A stretch of 64,000 nt of DNA. It comes from Pseudeuparius sepicola (lineage: Eukaryota > Arthropoda > Insecta > Coleoptera > Anthribidae). The notes below the pieces were generated by a model that saw only the letters and a list, made by a program, of their open reading frames with translations, was not told the origin of the DNA and did not search any database. The stretch spans positions 33,573,787 to 33,637,786 of the forward strand of contig OY987298.1 of NCBI GenBank assembly GCA_963920635.1. Direction: 5' to 3'. This document shows positions 24,801 through 36,800 of the stretch, in pieces; the stretch's first letter is position 1; every line of letters begins with the position of its first letter. The translations under genes and the position numbers were made by a program.

Positions 24801-27800
24801 ACTGACCTCCACATTCAATGTGCTCAAACGCAAAGGCAAAACGTTAAATTAGCCGCCGAGTTGTTGTCTCATTCTACCGCAACAGCTTTAAAGCAGTATG
24901 CCCCTGGTCAGAACAAAAAAATTATCTAAAGATGTGGGAAATTTCATCGAACTGATCAATAATTGGTTTGACGTTATGAACAGTTATAAACCTTCTGCAG
25001 CCTTAGCTCTACAAAAACCATATGGATTATGTTTAGATCAACAAAATTACGTTTTGGAAAACATGAAGAAAACTATATCTCGTATGTTATGCACGGGAAA
25101 AAATACCCTACAAGTTTTCCAAAAAGGTATTTTGTTATCCATTGAATCCCTTCAAAGTCTATACACACATTTGCAGACGAAATATGATGGCTTTAAATTT
25201 ATACTGACACATCGATTGAATCAAGACTTTTTAGAAAACTTTTTTTCTCAGGTATGAACTATTAGGTACATAGGTTTGTATTAAAGTTATCCTAATACTT
25301 AATATTTTTTCCAGTTGAGTACAAGAGGTGGCTTACATGATCATCCATCTCCCCTGAATGCGATTTATAGAATCAGGATGATCCTTCTCGGCAAAAATCC
25401 GGGTATAGTCCAAATAGGAACGAACGTAACTTTGGCTCCTGATGATTCTCTTCATGAGGGGGCATATTTATTAGTTGAAGCCCTTCAGAAAGCCAAGATA
25501 ACCACTGAACTTGAAGAAAACCGCCCTGTTATAGAAGAAATTGAGAAAGAAATTTTCGACAATTTAAGTATTGCCAGTACAAGCAGCTTATCATCAGTTT
25601 CTTCTGTTAATAAACCTATTTGTGAAAAGGATGGGCTGATATATATAGCTGGTTATCTAACTAGAAAGCATAAAAAGAATTACCCCACTTTGGGCCAGTA
25701 TACATATATATCAGAACAGAAACGAGATAAAGATTTACACACATATGAGATGCCCTCTTGGCTGCAAAATTTGTCATTTGGAGGTCTTACTGAGCCTTCC
25801 AGTGAATGGATGATTACTGTTAAAAAAATGGAAAAATATTTTTGCAAGTTGCACAAACAAGATTTTAAAGATAAAATCAAAGTTGTCACTAACACTATGC
25901 AATATATATCAGGGAATGTTGACGTACCTACTGATTTATTAAAATCTTTCTGCAAATTAAGGGTGTTTATTAGAATGAGGTTTTTAAATTACATAAGAAA
26001 AGAAGACGATATGAATAAAAAAAGAGGAAATCAAATTAAAAAGCAACAGCAAAAACGATTATATTCATTTTCAGTGCAAGCCACTTCGTCACAAGTAGCA
26101 AAAAAAATGAGGAAAATTGTGAATTAGTACTATTATTTTTATTATTAATATATAAATCCAATAACCCAATATTATGTGTATTCTTCTTTTCCTGATTACA
26201 ACATTATTTCCTTCATTCTTCCCGCTTTACTGCCAGTTTTTTGAATATGAATTTCACATTTCGAAGGACCACTGTAGAGAAAAATTTATAATTTCATAAA
26301 AAAGTAAAAAGTAAGAAATTATATACGACGAAATTATGTATAATCCTTGTATATTCTATATCCAGGCTATAATATTAAATAATTTCTTACTTTTTTACGA
26401 AATTGTACATTTTTCTCTGCTGTGCCTCTTCTACGCTGTCGTACAAATGCCATTAAAAATTGTCTCTTCACCTTAAATTGGGCGAAAATCATTAATTATT
26501 TATACTCGTATTCAAACTTGGGAACTGAGTGACGTATTCGCGCGCTTTTTTAATCTAAATTCCGATTGGCCGACCTCCCGATGTGGTTACGATGCAACCT
26601 CCACTCCAACAACCTTGGGGGCCGAGAAGCAAACAAAAAAAAAGGAGAAATTTATGAACAAAGTTTATTGTTCATATTGAGGTAAATTAAAATAATAAAC
26701 AAAATCTGTATTTTTGTTGAAAATTAAAAAAGTAAATGCATCATGTGGGATTTGAACCTACTATAAATTAATGAAGTTTTCATAGGCACGGCCTCTACTG
26801 GTTAGGCTATGGCCACTTCTGATGATTATTCTCATGAAGCGACTCATATCTGATGTTGGCATTGAAATAATTAGTTTTTAATTAATAGAAAAATTTGAAC
26901 TTCAAACAGTTTGAGACTGTCAGGAGCTCAGAGAAATAACCAAGGATAGAGGGAGCAACAGTCTCAAAATACATACATTTGTAGTCAACCAACATCTTAT
27001 GCAAATTTACCGAAGTAAACAAACATTAGGCCCGTGTGTACAACGTTTACCTGAGATAGGTTATGTCCTGAGAAATATCAATTTAGCCACATACCACACA
27101 CTTTCTGCGTCCCATTGTATACAAAATCAGTCACTATATCCTAAATACTAATAAATAGCCTTTAAACTAACAGAAAAACAATTAAAAACGGGAAAAATCC
27201 ATACGTAAACAATCGGAAAACTTGACATGCTGGGCATACACAAAACAAATATCGCTGAGTTAACGGACACGGCGCCCGCGGCAGCAAAAGCAGCGTTGCC
27301 ATGTCGGGCGGTGTGAGGTATCTGTGACGATTTTATTAAAGTGATAATTAGATACTATAATTACACTGCAATTTAGTTTTAGTTTAAAATTGTTACAAAC
27401 AAGAAATTAATAACTACATTTGTTAATTTAGCATTATGGGAGGTGTGCCTTCATTGAATCTCATTATTAAACCCTTCTATTTTGAAATGAAATGCTGTAA
27501 ACAATGGAGTACGCGGCATCACTCAAAAAGATGTTGGCTTTGTTTACTTTTTCTTCTTACTCCCTCTATCCTTGGTTATTTCTCTGAGGTCAGGAGCATG
27601 CGCAGTTTCATTTTTAGAACGTCAAAATGAAACTGCGCATGCTCCCGACAGTTTCAAACTTGTTTTGAAATTCTGCTGAAACAGACCTAGGCCCTGGCCT
27701 AGGAATTATTTCTATTTATTTATCTAAGGTGACACTGATCGTTCTGACTTTTGACATAATTATTATGTCGTTCACCTAAAAGCCATATAGGCTAAAATCA

Positions 27801-30800
27801 TCGGCACCAACTATTAAAAAAACTATAATATATTATAATTTTCTTAATTATTTCCTTTCTTCTCACAATCGGAATAAATGGAAAACGATCATTAAATATT
27901 TCCTGTGTATGATAGATAGAATCATGATTTCTGTATAAAAAATATTCCATTCTCCTTATTTTTTATGCGAGACGAGACACCTATGAAATCACTTTGTGTG
28001 CCATGGCCTTTTTGTGGTTTTTGTATCCAAAAAAGACGCATTTCAACTATTTCTAGACAGAAACATAAGCATGCTATATATGGCCACTTGAAGATAAACT
28101 TATTTTTTGTGAAGTTATTTATTTATAGAAATATTGGAAAACTAAAAACAGTAAAAGCACTTTTTATGGCACTTTTGGCGGCAAATTTAGCTGTTCTTGA
28201 AAACGTTTCAATTTTCTGATTTTCTACTGAGCAAAAAAAACTCAACAGCAATTTGATACTTGTAATAAATGCAGATGATGGTCATAATTGTCGTAACGGT
28301 ACTTTGTACTTACATCTCTTCTAGGCCAACTAGAGATTACTTTGTATTCCTCGTTCGGGTATCCTTTAACAACTAAGAAGTCCAACAAAACCTGTAAAAA
28401 ATGCAAATTTATCAGTATATAAATGTTCAGCACTGAAACCTTCTTACCTTAAGTGGAGTATCGGCAGCAAACCGCCGCTCGATCTGTTCACCCTTTGGCA
28501 TCCTAAATCGAATCTTCGTGACTCCATCGCCTTGACCGAGCGGCGGTTCAGGCGGTAAAGAAGCCTCCACATTTCTTCTATGTGCTTCCTTCTTTGCCTC
28601 AGACTCAGCCTTTTCGTTCTCTAGGCGCCGGCGCGCCTCAGATTCTGCCTCCGCTTGGATCCTCTTTGCCTCCTCCTTTGCCCTACAATTGGGAAACTGT
28701 ATAGATTTGTGAACCGCCAATTGTGATTTTATTACCTGTCTGCTTCTAAGCTCTCGTGGTACGCCTGATCTTGCTCCCATTTTACAAGTTCTCGTTCTGC
28801 CCTTTCTTGTTCCTCCCTTACCTCGACTTTTTGGTGTTCCGTGAACACCTCAACAGCTTCAATTAGCGTCGACAACAGTTCGTTAACTCCAACATTTCCT
28901 AAAAGAAACAATATATTTCAGTAACGTCTGGACATAGGTACACAGGGAGTACCATTATTAATGGTACATACTGGGCTGGCATCTCTAAAAGTGTCATCTG
29001 GCGAACAATGAGTTAGAATATGAATAGACAAGGAATATAGCCATAATAAGAAATCAAGAAAGTTTAAGAGGGATAGGTGACCTTCATACCTATCTCTGAT
29101 GTACTTATTTTATTTCATATTGTGGCTATATTAGCCGCGGTCTTTTTGCCATTTTTCATAAGAATTCTTACTTTATTTCAGTTGGTGGCAGTTCCTTTTA
29201 CAAATGAGAATGTGAGCTAAAGTGAGATTTTTTACCTCCCCCTTCACCCTTCAAGTACATCCTAGCGAGTTTTCAATTCCGAACAACTTAACATTTGGTC
29301 ATAAAACCTACAAAAAGGTTTGTAGATTCGAAAAATCATGTGTCCTGGGAATTTAAAAAAAAATCTAATTTTTCGCACCAGTAAAGTGAGCTTTAGGTAG
29401 GTCTTACGGCAAAATGTTATTAAAGAAAAATGTTCGGAATTAAAAACTTAGTACGTGTGCAAATCTTCGAAAGCTTAGACCTACTTTTATTTTCTTCTGC
29501 TAAAAAAATTAAAACAAATAAAAGTGAATTTTTCAAAACGGTACATTTTTCGAAAAAAGTCAATAGTTTTTTCTTATAATAGATTGGAAAACTTATTGAC
29601 GGCAAAAAAAATTACTTTTCCAGTGGTGTACCATTTTTTTATTAAAAAAATATGATGGTTGACCCCCGTCTCTGCGGCACTGGTGGATGTAGATGGGCTG
29701 AATTATTTTTAATTTGTAGTATTTAATGACTGTTTAAACTGTACCAAATATGTTTGCCTTAGCTGTCTTCCTTTAGGAAAAATAAGAGAAAACTTAATAA
29801 AAATTGAACTTTGACCTGTATATCGAAAACCGCTAGGATTTCGATACATGTTTATATGAAAAAATCTCCTTTTTTGAAATTTTCTAGCGTATTGCTGATA
29901 AAGTTTGGACCACCCTGTATAAATATCTGTTGAGATTTGACCAGTAGTCGTTAACCTAAATCAAACTATTTTGGCATAAAATATGCAGTTGCTCTATATA
30001 CCATTATTAATGGGTCACCCTGTATAGCCAATGGACTTAAACATCAAAGAAAGATTATGGATCAACAAGAGTTCGTTATGTTATTTTATTTCTTCAAGAG
30101 ACTTAAAAAAGTATAAAAGTTTCGCATTCTGCAAGTGCATCTTTTTCATTAAAACTGACAGAAAAATCAATTTTGTTTCAGATTATAAAACAAGAAAAAA
30201 TCTATGTGTACATACAAAAAAATGTTCAATAGGTGTGGGACAATATTATTGACATGATTTCTTCTTAAAACCACTTTTTCCATAAGTTATTAAATGTATT
30301 ACCTACTCACATAAAGAATGTTGACAAATTCTCACCATTTACAACGTTGAATATTTCCGTAGCGGACCGTATCTTCATGATGAGGACCAAAGCAGGCAGC
30401 CTTTCGACAGGTATGTTGCGCAGACTCATTGCCGCGGTCTGTCCCAGACATGACGATATCAACCTCAAGAACCGCTGGCGGTTGCTCTCAAACGTAACAT
30501 CCCATCCCCACAGTATGAAGCTGTTCTCGAACATCTGCATGACGCTCTCGAAGCCGAGCAGTTGCGTGCAGAACACGTTGGTTAGGACGCTGGCATCGTG
30601 GTGCAGGTAGATGGCCAGGACCTTTCTCTAGAAGGAGCAATGACAATGTGATACATAAAAATATGGTTACGCATTTATGAACACTTTTTAAACTTAATAA
30701 TTTTATTTCTCGAATTTTGGAGTTAACGCTGTCTTTGGGCACATTTTGCCGATTTGAATACAAACGGTTGATTTTATCGTTGTGAAACAAGTATGCACTT

Positions 30801-33800
30801 TTCTTGAGAAAGTTGACTTAAGTATGATGACAAGTCCAGAATAAATGTGGAAGGTATGCAGGATGGATGCTTGAGTCATTCTGAATTCAAGATGTCACTA
30901 TTGACACAATAAAATCAAAATCTCAGATTTTAACATGTAAAAAATGAAAAATGTAAAACTGACTTCCGATGTCCCTGTGCACTTGATACTACTTATACTT
31001 TTCATGAGCGTGAACATAATGAATTGCAAACAATTTCAATAATGAAAGTTTGGGCAGAGCATATAAAACAACCAGCAGTGTCACTCCCCATGGCGGGAAA
31101 ATTCTGCGCACCTGTTCGCGCAGCCGCCATGTGGGAATAGATTCTGTCAAATTGATGCAGTGTCGGGGCGATTGGGCAGTTCTTTTTTAGCTGTATGAGA
31201 GATATTACAGTGCCGTGGATTGTGCCTTTTGTAAATTGTGCTTTTTGCTAGTATGTTTAAATAAAGAATCCCAGGAAGGAGTAAAAGCTGCTTGTGCTTA
31301 CCACACACTATATACTTTACTAATACTACTCTGTATTTCTGAATTGATTTTCCCAACTACACCTCTGACTTCTATTCCACTAATATGGCTCAAGGTCATT
31401 GAATTTGTGGATGATTTCTCAAGAGTAAGATATACTGCTGGTTGTTTTATATGCTCGGGTTTGGGTCCTCTGCTTTTCCTGCTGTATGCGAATAGGCTTG
31501 CCGGGAGGGTGGCTTCGTGGCTTGTTTGTCAGCATGCTGAAGATACGTCAGTTATGTTGGCACATGCCTCTCTGGGGAGTGTTCGCGAGTGGCGGAGACA
31601 ATGGGTAAGTGGTGTCTTGACAATCAGTCGATGCTGAATAACAACAAAAGCAGTCCTTCAGTAGGACAGCTATAAGAGGTGACTCCCCGTATGCGAGACA
31701 AAATGCCTTTGCATCACGGGGGCCTTCGGGACTGCCCCCTCTCGGACCCTCTAGGCCCTGGTGGGTCTCCCTCCACTGGGTGCCATGGTGGAGTATGAGG
31801 CGGCTAAGGCGGCCCTCAGGTTAGAGGGACTTAACATTTGGGCTACTGAGAGCTCACTTTGCGGGCATCAGAAGCTGTGGTGTGAGCTAAGGAGGCGCTT
31901 CCCATCCTGGAGATGAGAAGGGACGTGAAGGTGCCCTCTATTGACTTCCTTGACAGACTCCACTTCTCCTTCCCTGAAAAGGAGGAGTGAGTGGAAGGGA
32001 ATATTAGCACCCGGACGGGACTTGTCTGGTATACAGACGGGTCCAAGATGGGAAAGGGAACTGGGGCCGGCGCCTACTGCAAGGATCTGGCCAGTAAATT
32101 TACAGCCTCCCTCGGAGAACACATTACGGTGTATGCTGGCTGCCTTGTGATACCGGCCGTGGGGGCACATGGTGGCATGCGTGCCGGGCCGACCTGAGGC
32201 GGCCGCCCCTTACCCAGATAGATAGATAGATAGATGGGAAATCTACCCAAGTAGCTCATGTAAAATGCTTAGGTGTCTACCTGGGCACTAGTTTAAAATA
32301 GAATAATCAAATCACTACTCGGGAACATAAACTTAAAAGCTGATGTGCACTTATTAGAAGACTTTGCAAGGTTCTAAACATTGAAACCATATGATTATTT
32401 TATTTCGCCAGAAATGGAATTTTATTCTGGAATTTATCGAGGGATGCCGTTAGGATCTTCAAAGCATTGCAGCTTATTTTTCAGCTGCACCCTAGAGCCA
32501 TCATGTAGGTCTTATTTCTCAAGATTGGGCGTACTTATTGTTCCGTCTTTCTACTTCTTATCACTCATATCAATTGTTAAAAAACAACCTAGGTTATTCA
32601 GAACAAATCTGGATCCCTACGCTGAAGATAACATATTATTATGTCTGTGGTGACCAGGGGCAGGACGGACCGCAGCATTCCCGCTCAGTATAAAGGCTTA
32701 TAAAATGCTACCAATTAGACTCCAGCAATTAGAAAAAATAAAAATAAATAAAGAGGAGGTCCTCTGCTTCCTACAGGAAAAATGTTTTTCTAATTTTAAC
32801 TTGACAATGTAAGATTTTACTTAAATACATTTTAATTTGTGCTCTCTTTAAGGGGAAATTTGTGTGTTGCTTTGTCTTGGTGTCACTTTAATTTCAATTT
32901 GTTGTTTGAGATTTCACTGTGATGTATGGTTTTCTCTTTTGGAAATATAAATAATATACACAAAACATAGCGATAAGTTTAGAGTTTAATAAATTAATTT
33001 ACAAACTTATTAATTTTCTGTTAAATATTCCTGTAGCATACCCTACTTATGACGTTGCTTTGTTATTGTGAAATAATTTTGTTGGCATTGCAGATATTAT
33101 TATTATAAATTCTAGCATCACAAATATAAAAATATTACAAACGATTTTTTCACGAATTCGTGTTTATGCAATGCGCAAGGTCAACCAAACATGAACAGCG
33201 TGTCCCGGTCTGATGTCCGGAAGAGGGAAAAGTTTTTTATTCGTGGGTTTATGACAAAAAGTCACTCTTTATTAAAACTCCTGCTTGTTCCAAAACGCCC
33301 AAAACTGTTAAAATATTTTTGATTTTTTTATACAGGGTGTTCAGTATTTTGAAAAATTTTGTTAGTCACCAAGAGTAAAGGACCGTTGTTTTTGACAATA
33401 TTGAAAAATATTATCAAGGATGTCATTTAGAATCCATAGGGGGTTACAAAGTTGAGGTTTCAGCAATTTATGTTGAATTTTTTAACAGGGCGGGCAGGTA
33501 ATGAAATTTTTATTTGTGGGGCAATCTAAAACAAAAAGACAAAAAGTTTATGCTGAACCGCTTGATAATATTCCTCTACACGAAATACAAAATGTGTATA
33601 GAGAATTTGTTAGAAGAGTTGAAATTTGTGCAGAAGTTGGAGCCAATACATTTGAGTGAAATTTATTTTTGTAAATTTTAATAACATTATTCCTCTACAC
33701 GAAATACAAAATGTGTATAGAGAATTTATTAGAAGAGTTGAAATTTGTGCATAAGTTGGAGGCAATTACATTTGAGAGAAATTTATTTTTGTAAATTTTA

Positions 33801-36800
33801 ACAACATTATTCCTTGTTTAAGTAAATTTTCCATATTGTTAACAATTAATTGACGTAATAGCATTGAAGAAATTGATTATCGTATAAATTCTGCGAAAAT
33901 ATCAAATAAAGCTGCACAAACAAATTACCTACATGCCTTGTTAAAAAAAATTCAACATAAATTGCTGAAACCTCAAATTTGTAACTCCTTGTGGATTCTA
34001 AATGACATCCTTGATAATATTTTTCGATATTGTCAAAAACAACGGTCCTTTACTCTTGGTAACTTAACAAAATTTTTCTAATTTTTTTGAAATACTGAAC
34101 TCCCTGTATAAATAATCAAAAATATTTTAACAGTTTTGGGCGTTTTGGAACAAGCAGGAGTTTTTATAAATAGTGACTTTTTGTCGTAAACCCACAAATA
34201 AAAAACTCTTCCCTCTTCTGGACATCAGAGCAGGACACGCTGTATATTTTGTTTAAGTGGATATTGATATGGATATCAAATGAAAGGGTTTGACAAGTAG
34301 AAAAGGATAAGATGACGCACATCAGACTGAAACAAATATGGCGGATGCCCCAAGATGGCGGATGCCCCAAGAGGGTGGAATAAATTTCTTTACTAAATAA
34401 GAATAAGAATTAAATACTAAAAAGCAATACAAGCTTTTATGTAAGCCATGTATTAAACCAAATGAAATAAGTTTATGTTAATAAATGTAATTCAATGCCA
34501 AATTGCGACAAATCAAAAAACTCTTATGAACTTCTCGTGAGACAAGCATTTTGATTTCAAAAAAGCTTGTCACAATTTGGCATTAAATTACCTTACAATA
34601 CAAAAACTTATCTTATTCATTTTAGATTTTAGTATATGGATTAAATAAAAGCTTGTTTCAAAAAAATATTTTTTTATTGCTAACAAGAAGTTCCCCATGC
34701 CAATGTAATGATGCAAGTTGCTTACCTCACACCACTCTCCCCTACCGGCCCTATCCCCCTTTGCTCGTAAAAATTTTACTTCCTGTTAGTGCACTATGAA
34801 CTAACAGAAAAAAATCCTTACTAGTGTGTACTTGTACTTACATCCTTAGCAGACTTCGAACAAGCTTCCTTAAGGGCATCATCAAGAGTTCCCTGGTAAA
34901 AAGCAGGATGAATTGGTCCATAACGAGTTGTAAACCTTTCTGAAAATGTTATGGTACCAACAATTTCATCTTCGACGTTTTCAGGAACTAAAAAATAAAT
35001 CCAAAATTTACATTCAATTATCCAAAAAGGATTAAAAGTATACTTAGCGGCTCCATTTTTCTCGAACTTGTCTCGTTGTCATTATCAACAAAATATTCAT
35101 CATCTACATTAAAACTCTCAGATGCATCTTCAAACTCATCTTCATCGCTGTCAATTTGGACAATTTGGACTTTATTGTGGTTGGCTTGAGTATTTTTCCT
35201 TAGGGTCAAATCATGTTCAGGATAACTAAAAGAAGAATTTGAGATAAATACATAAAATATCAAAATAGTTACAAATTCATACTTGATTCCAGAAAGAGCG
35301 AGAACAGTATTGTCATCTATATTAGGCGGCCAACCACTCCATATTTGGTTTCGAACTTGTAGGTTCGTCAATGTGTAAACATCACCTTTCACTTCCAATA
35401 TTGGTTTTGTCCCTTGAAACTTTAGATTATATGTTTTATTTTCATTTTCGTATTTTATGTTAAGCGTGTAAACACCATTCAGCTTTCGAGTAACTTCATT
35501 GCTGCAAATTAGAGTATAAAATATTTTTTTAGGTATTATAAACCCCTCTATCTATATTACTTACTCTTCATCAGCATTAACTCCCTCATTATTGGTCTTA
35601 ACGTTCAAATGTAGATTATTCTCTTCCGGTAACATCAGTTTAGAGAAAGGTGTGTTTTCATAAGTCGCCGTCCGTGCCCAACTTGACAATAACTGACGGC
35701 ACGGTGCCACACTTAACTGACGGTGGATAGCTAACTTCAGATCATCTGAAACAAACAATACCCTTGTAACAATACTTGTAAAAATATTTATTTTCGTAAG
35801 TGAATGAAATTGCATAAGAAAATATACTTCTTGACACCATATTCTATCAAAATATTTAAATTTTTGCAAGAGTTGTTTGAAGGAAACAAAAATAAAATTT
35901 AAAATTTAACATCCTGTATCTTTTGTATTAACCATTTTGAAGCTTTGTTCTTGTTCATAGAAGTTTTCTTCTTCATTTGACGTTCTTAATCACCATTTGA
36001 ATTTTTGGTACTTATTTATTTATAAATATCCTGCTTTAGTCAATTAAGTCCTAACCTATACACCCCCCTGAGCAACGGAAATAATGCGTATAAGAAAACT
36101 AAAACTGTATACGTGTCATTGCCAGATTTTTGTAGTAATTTATTAAGCTCAGCTGTCATAAAGCAAGTGTCGTGAAATGGGACTTTATTTGCAGAAACAC
36201 CTATATAAAAACTAATAATGCTTTAAACCATTATAAAAATGATTTTGTTACTTACCCTTTTCCATGAACTTAAATCGGAGTCAAGACTTAACTTTTAAAG
36301 ACTGAATACAGGCGACAAGAAAAGTGGTGAGTGAAATAGTATATAATTTATTAGTGCAGAAAACTAATCGAAAATAATTTGTACGATACTAAAAATAGTA
36401 TTTAGTTTAGAGTGTCAAAAAGTCAATAGCTTTTATACATAGATTCAACAATATTATTTTCCAACTATACACACTGGAACCAAAAAGCAGTATTGCGAGG
36501 ATAATCGAAAACTACAGAAGTAGGTACAGGCAAAACTGCATATCCAGGCGCACGACATCATTACGAATTGTTAGGTATGTTATCGGATATGTTACGAATA
36601 TGGAACTAATAATGCTTTTAAATAGCTCCTAAATCAAACTTTGAACTGTGGCATATAGAGAATGACTGACAGGTGGTATTTTATTTTATTTTGCGTTAAA
36701 ATAAACAACCGACGGCTACGTTACGCATGTCCTAAAACCAAAATAGGGACATGCTTAATGCAGCCCCATAGTCAGTTTTTCATTTCAACGCAAAATAAAA

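Larger units (their letters stand above)
22169..26127 (+). pseudogene. THAP9/P-element-type transposase, two frameshifts
   Basis: Exons 22169-22439, 23401-23577, 23629-24287, 24346-25251, 25315-26127 with GT-AG junctions; about 940 codons (human THAP9 is 903 aa). The THAP zinc finger is at residues 1-90 with C7, C12, C62, H65 and W43. A leucine/charged coiled coil follows (about 160-250), probably for dimerisation. The RNase H-like catalytic region then contains LSYDEIK and VSDCGGGN acidic motifs, and a C-terminal ENFFSQ...GLHDHPSPLNA block that matches the P/THAP9 family. Two lesions are seen: a one-base loss near 24656 that shifts frame inside a conserved FFA-D-V-P-H-type motif, and a one-base indel in the A7 run at 24915-24921. 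Between them the frame is preserved, so the copy decayed recently. It is not a host gene: it lies wholly inside the transposon. Confidence 0.88.
21933..26617 (+). mobile_element. P-superfamily (THAP) DNA transposon, near-complete
   Basis: A 4685-bp element. The left terminus CAAGGTTATTGGAGTGGAGA and the right terminus (complement CAAGGTTGTTGGAGTGGAGG) are imperfect inverted repeats of about 33-35 bp, ending in a ...TTGCATCGTAAC block. A perfect 9-bp direct repeat, GGGGCCGAG, flanks it (21924-21932 and 26618-26626). It encodes a THAP9/P-like transposase on the plus strand (22169-26127) and carries two smaller MITEs in its first intron. It lies in FAF1 intron 11, antisense to the host gene. Derivatives are at 2251-2902 (internal deletion) and, more distantly, 10329-10715. 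Confidence 0.93.

Noticed and set aside
26739..26825. Possible tRNA gene
   Set aside because: A- and B-box-like words are present, but no acceptor stem, anticodon arm or consistent cloverleaf; related copies sit inside repeats.
28242..28433. Frame that continues the FAF1 exon past 28314 (…RRDVSTKYRYDN)
   Set aside because: It reads through a consensus GTAAGT donor. The conserved UBX ending is found instead at 18814-18894.
32217..32236. GATAGATA run as a regulatory site
   Set aside because: A simple microsatellite of five units, directly after a retroelement relic.
31843..32259. Several overlapping frames of 60-100 codons on both strands
   Set aside because: GC-rich retrotransposon relic; only the RT and RNase H motifs have family support, and those are in broken frames.
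33572..33806. Two-unit direct repeat considered as a CRISPR-like array
   Set aside because: Only two adjacent copies of 118 bp without spacers, inside a eukaryotic foldback element.
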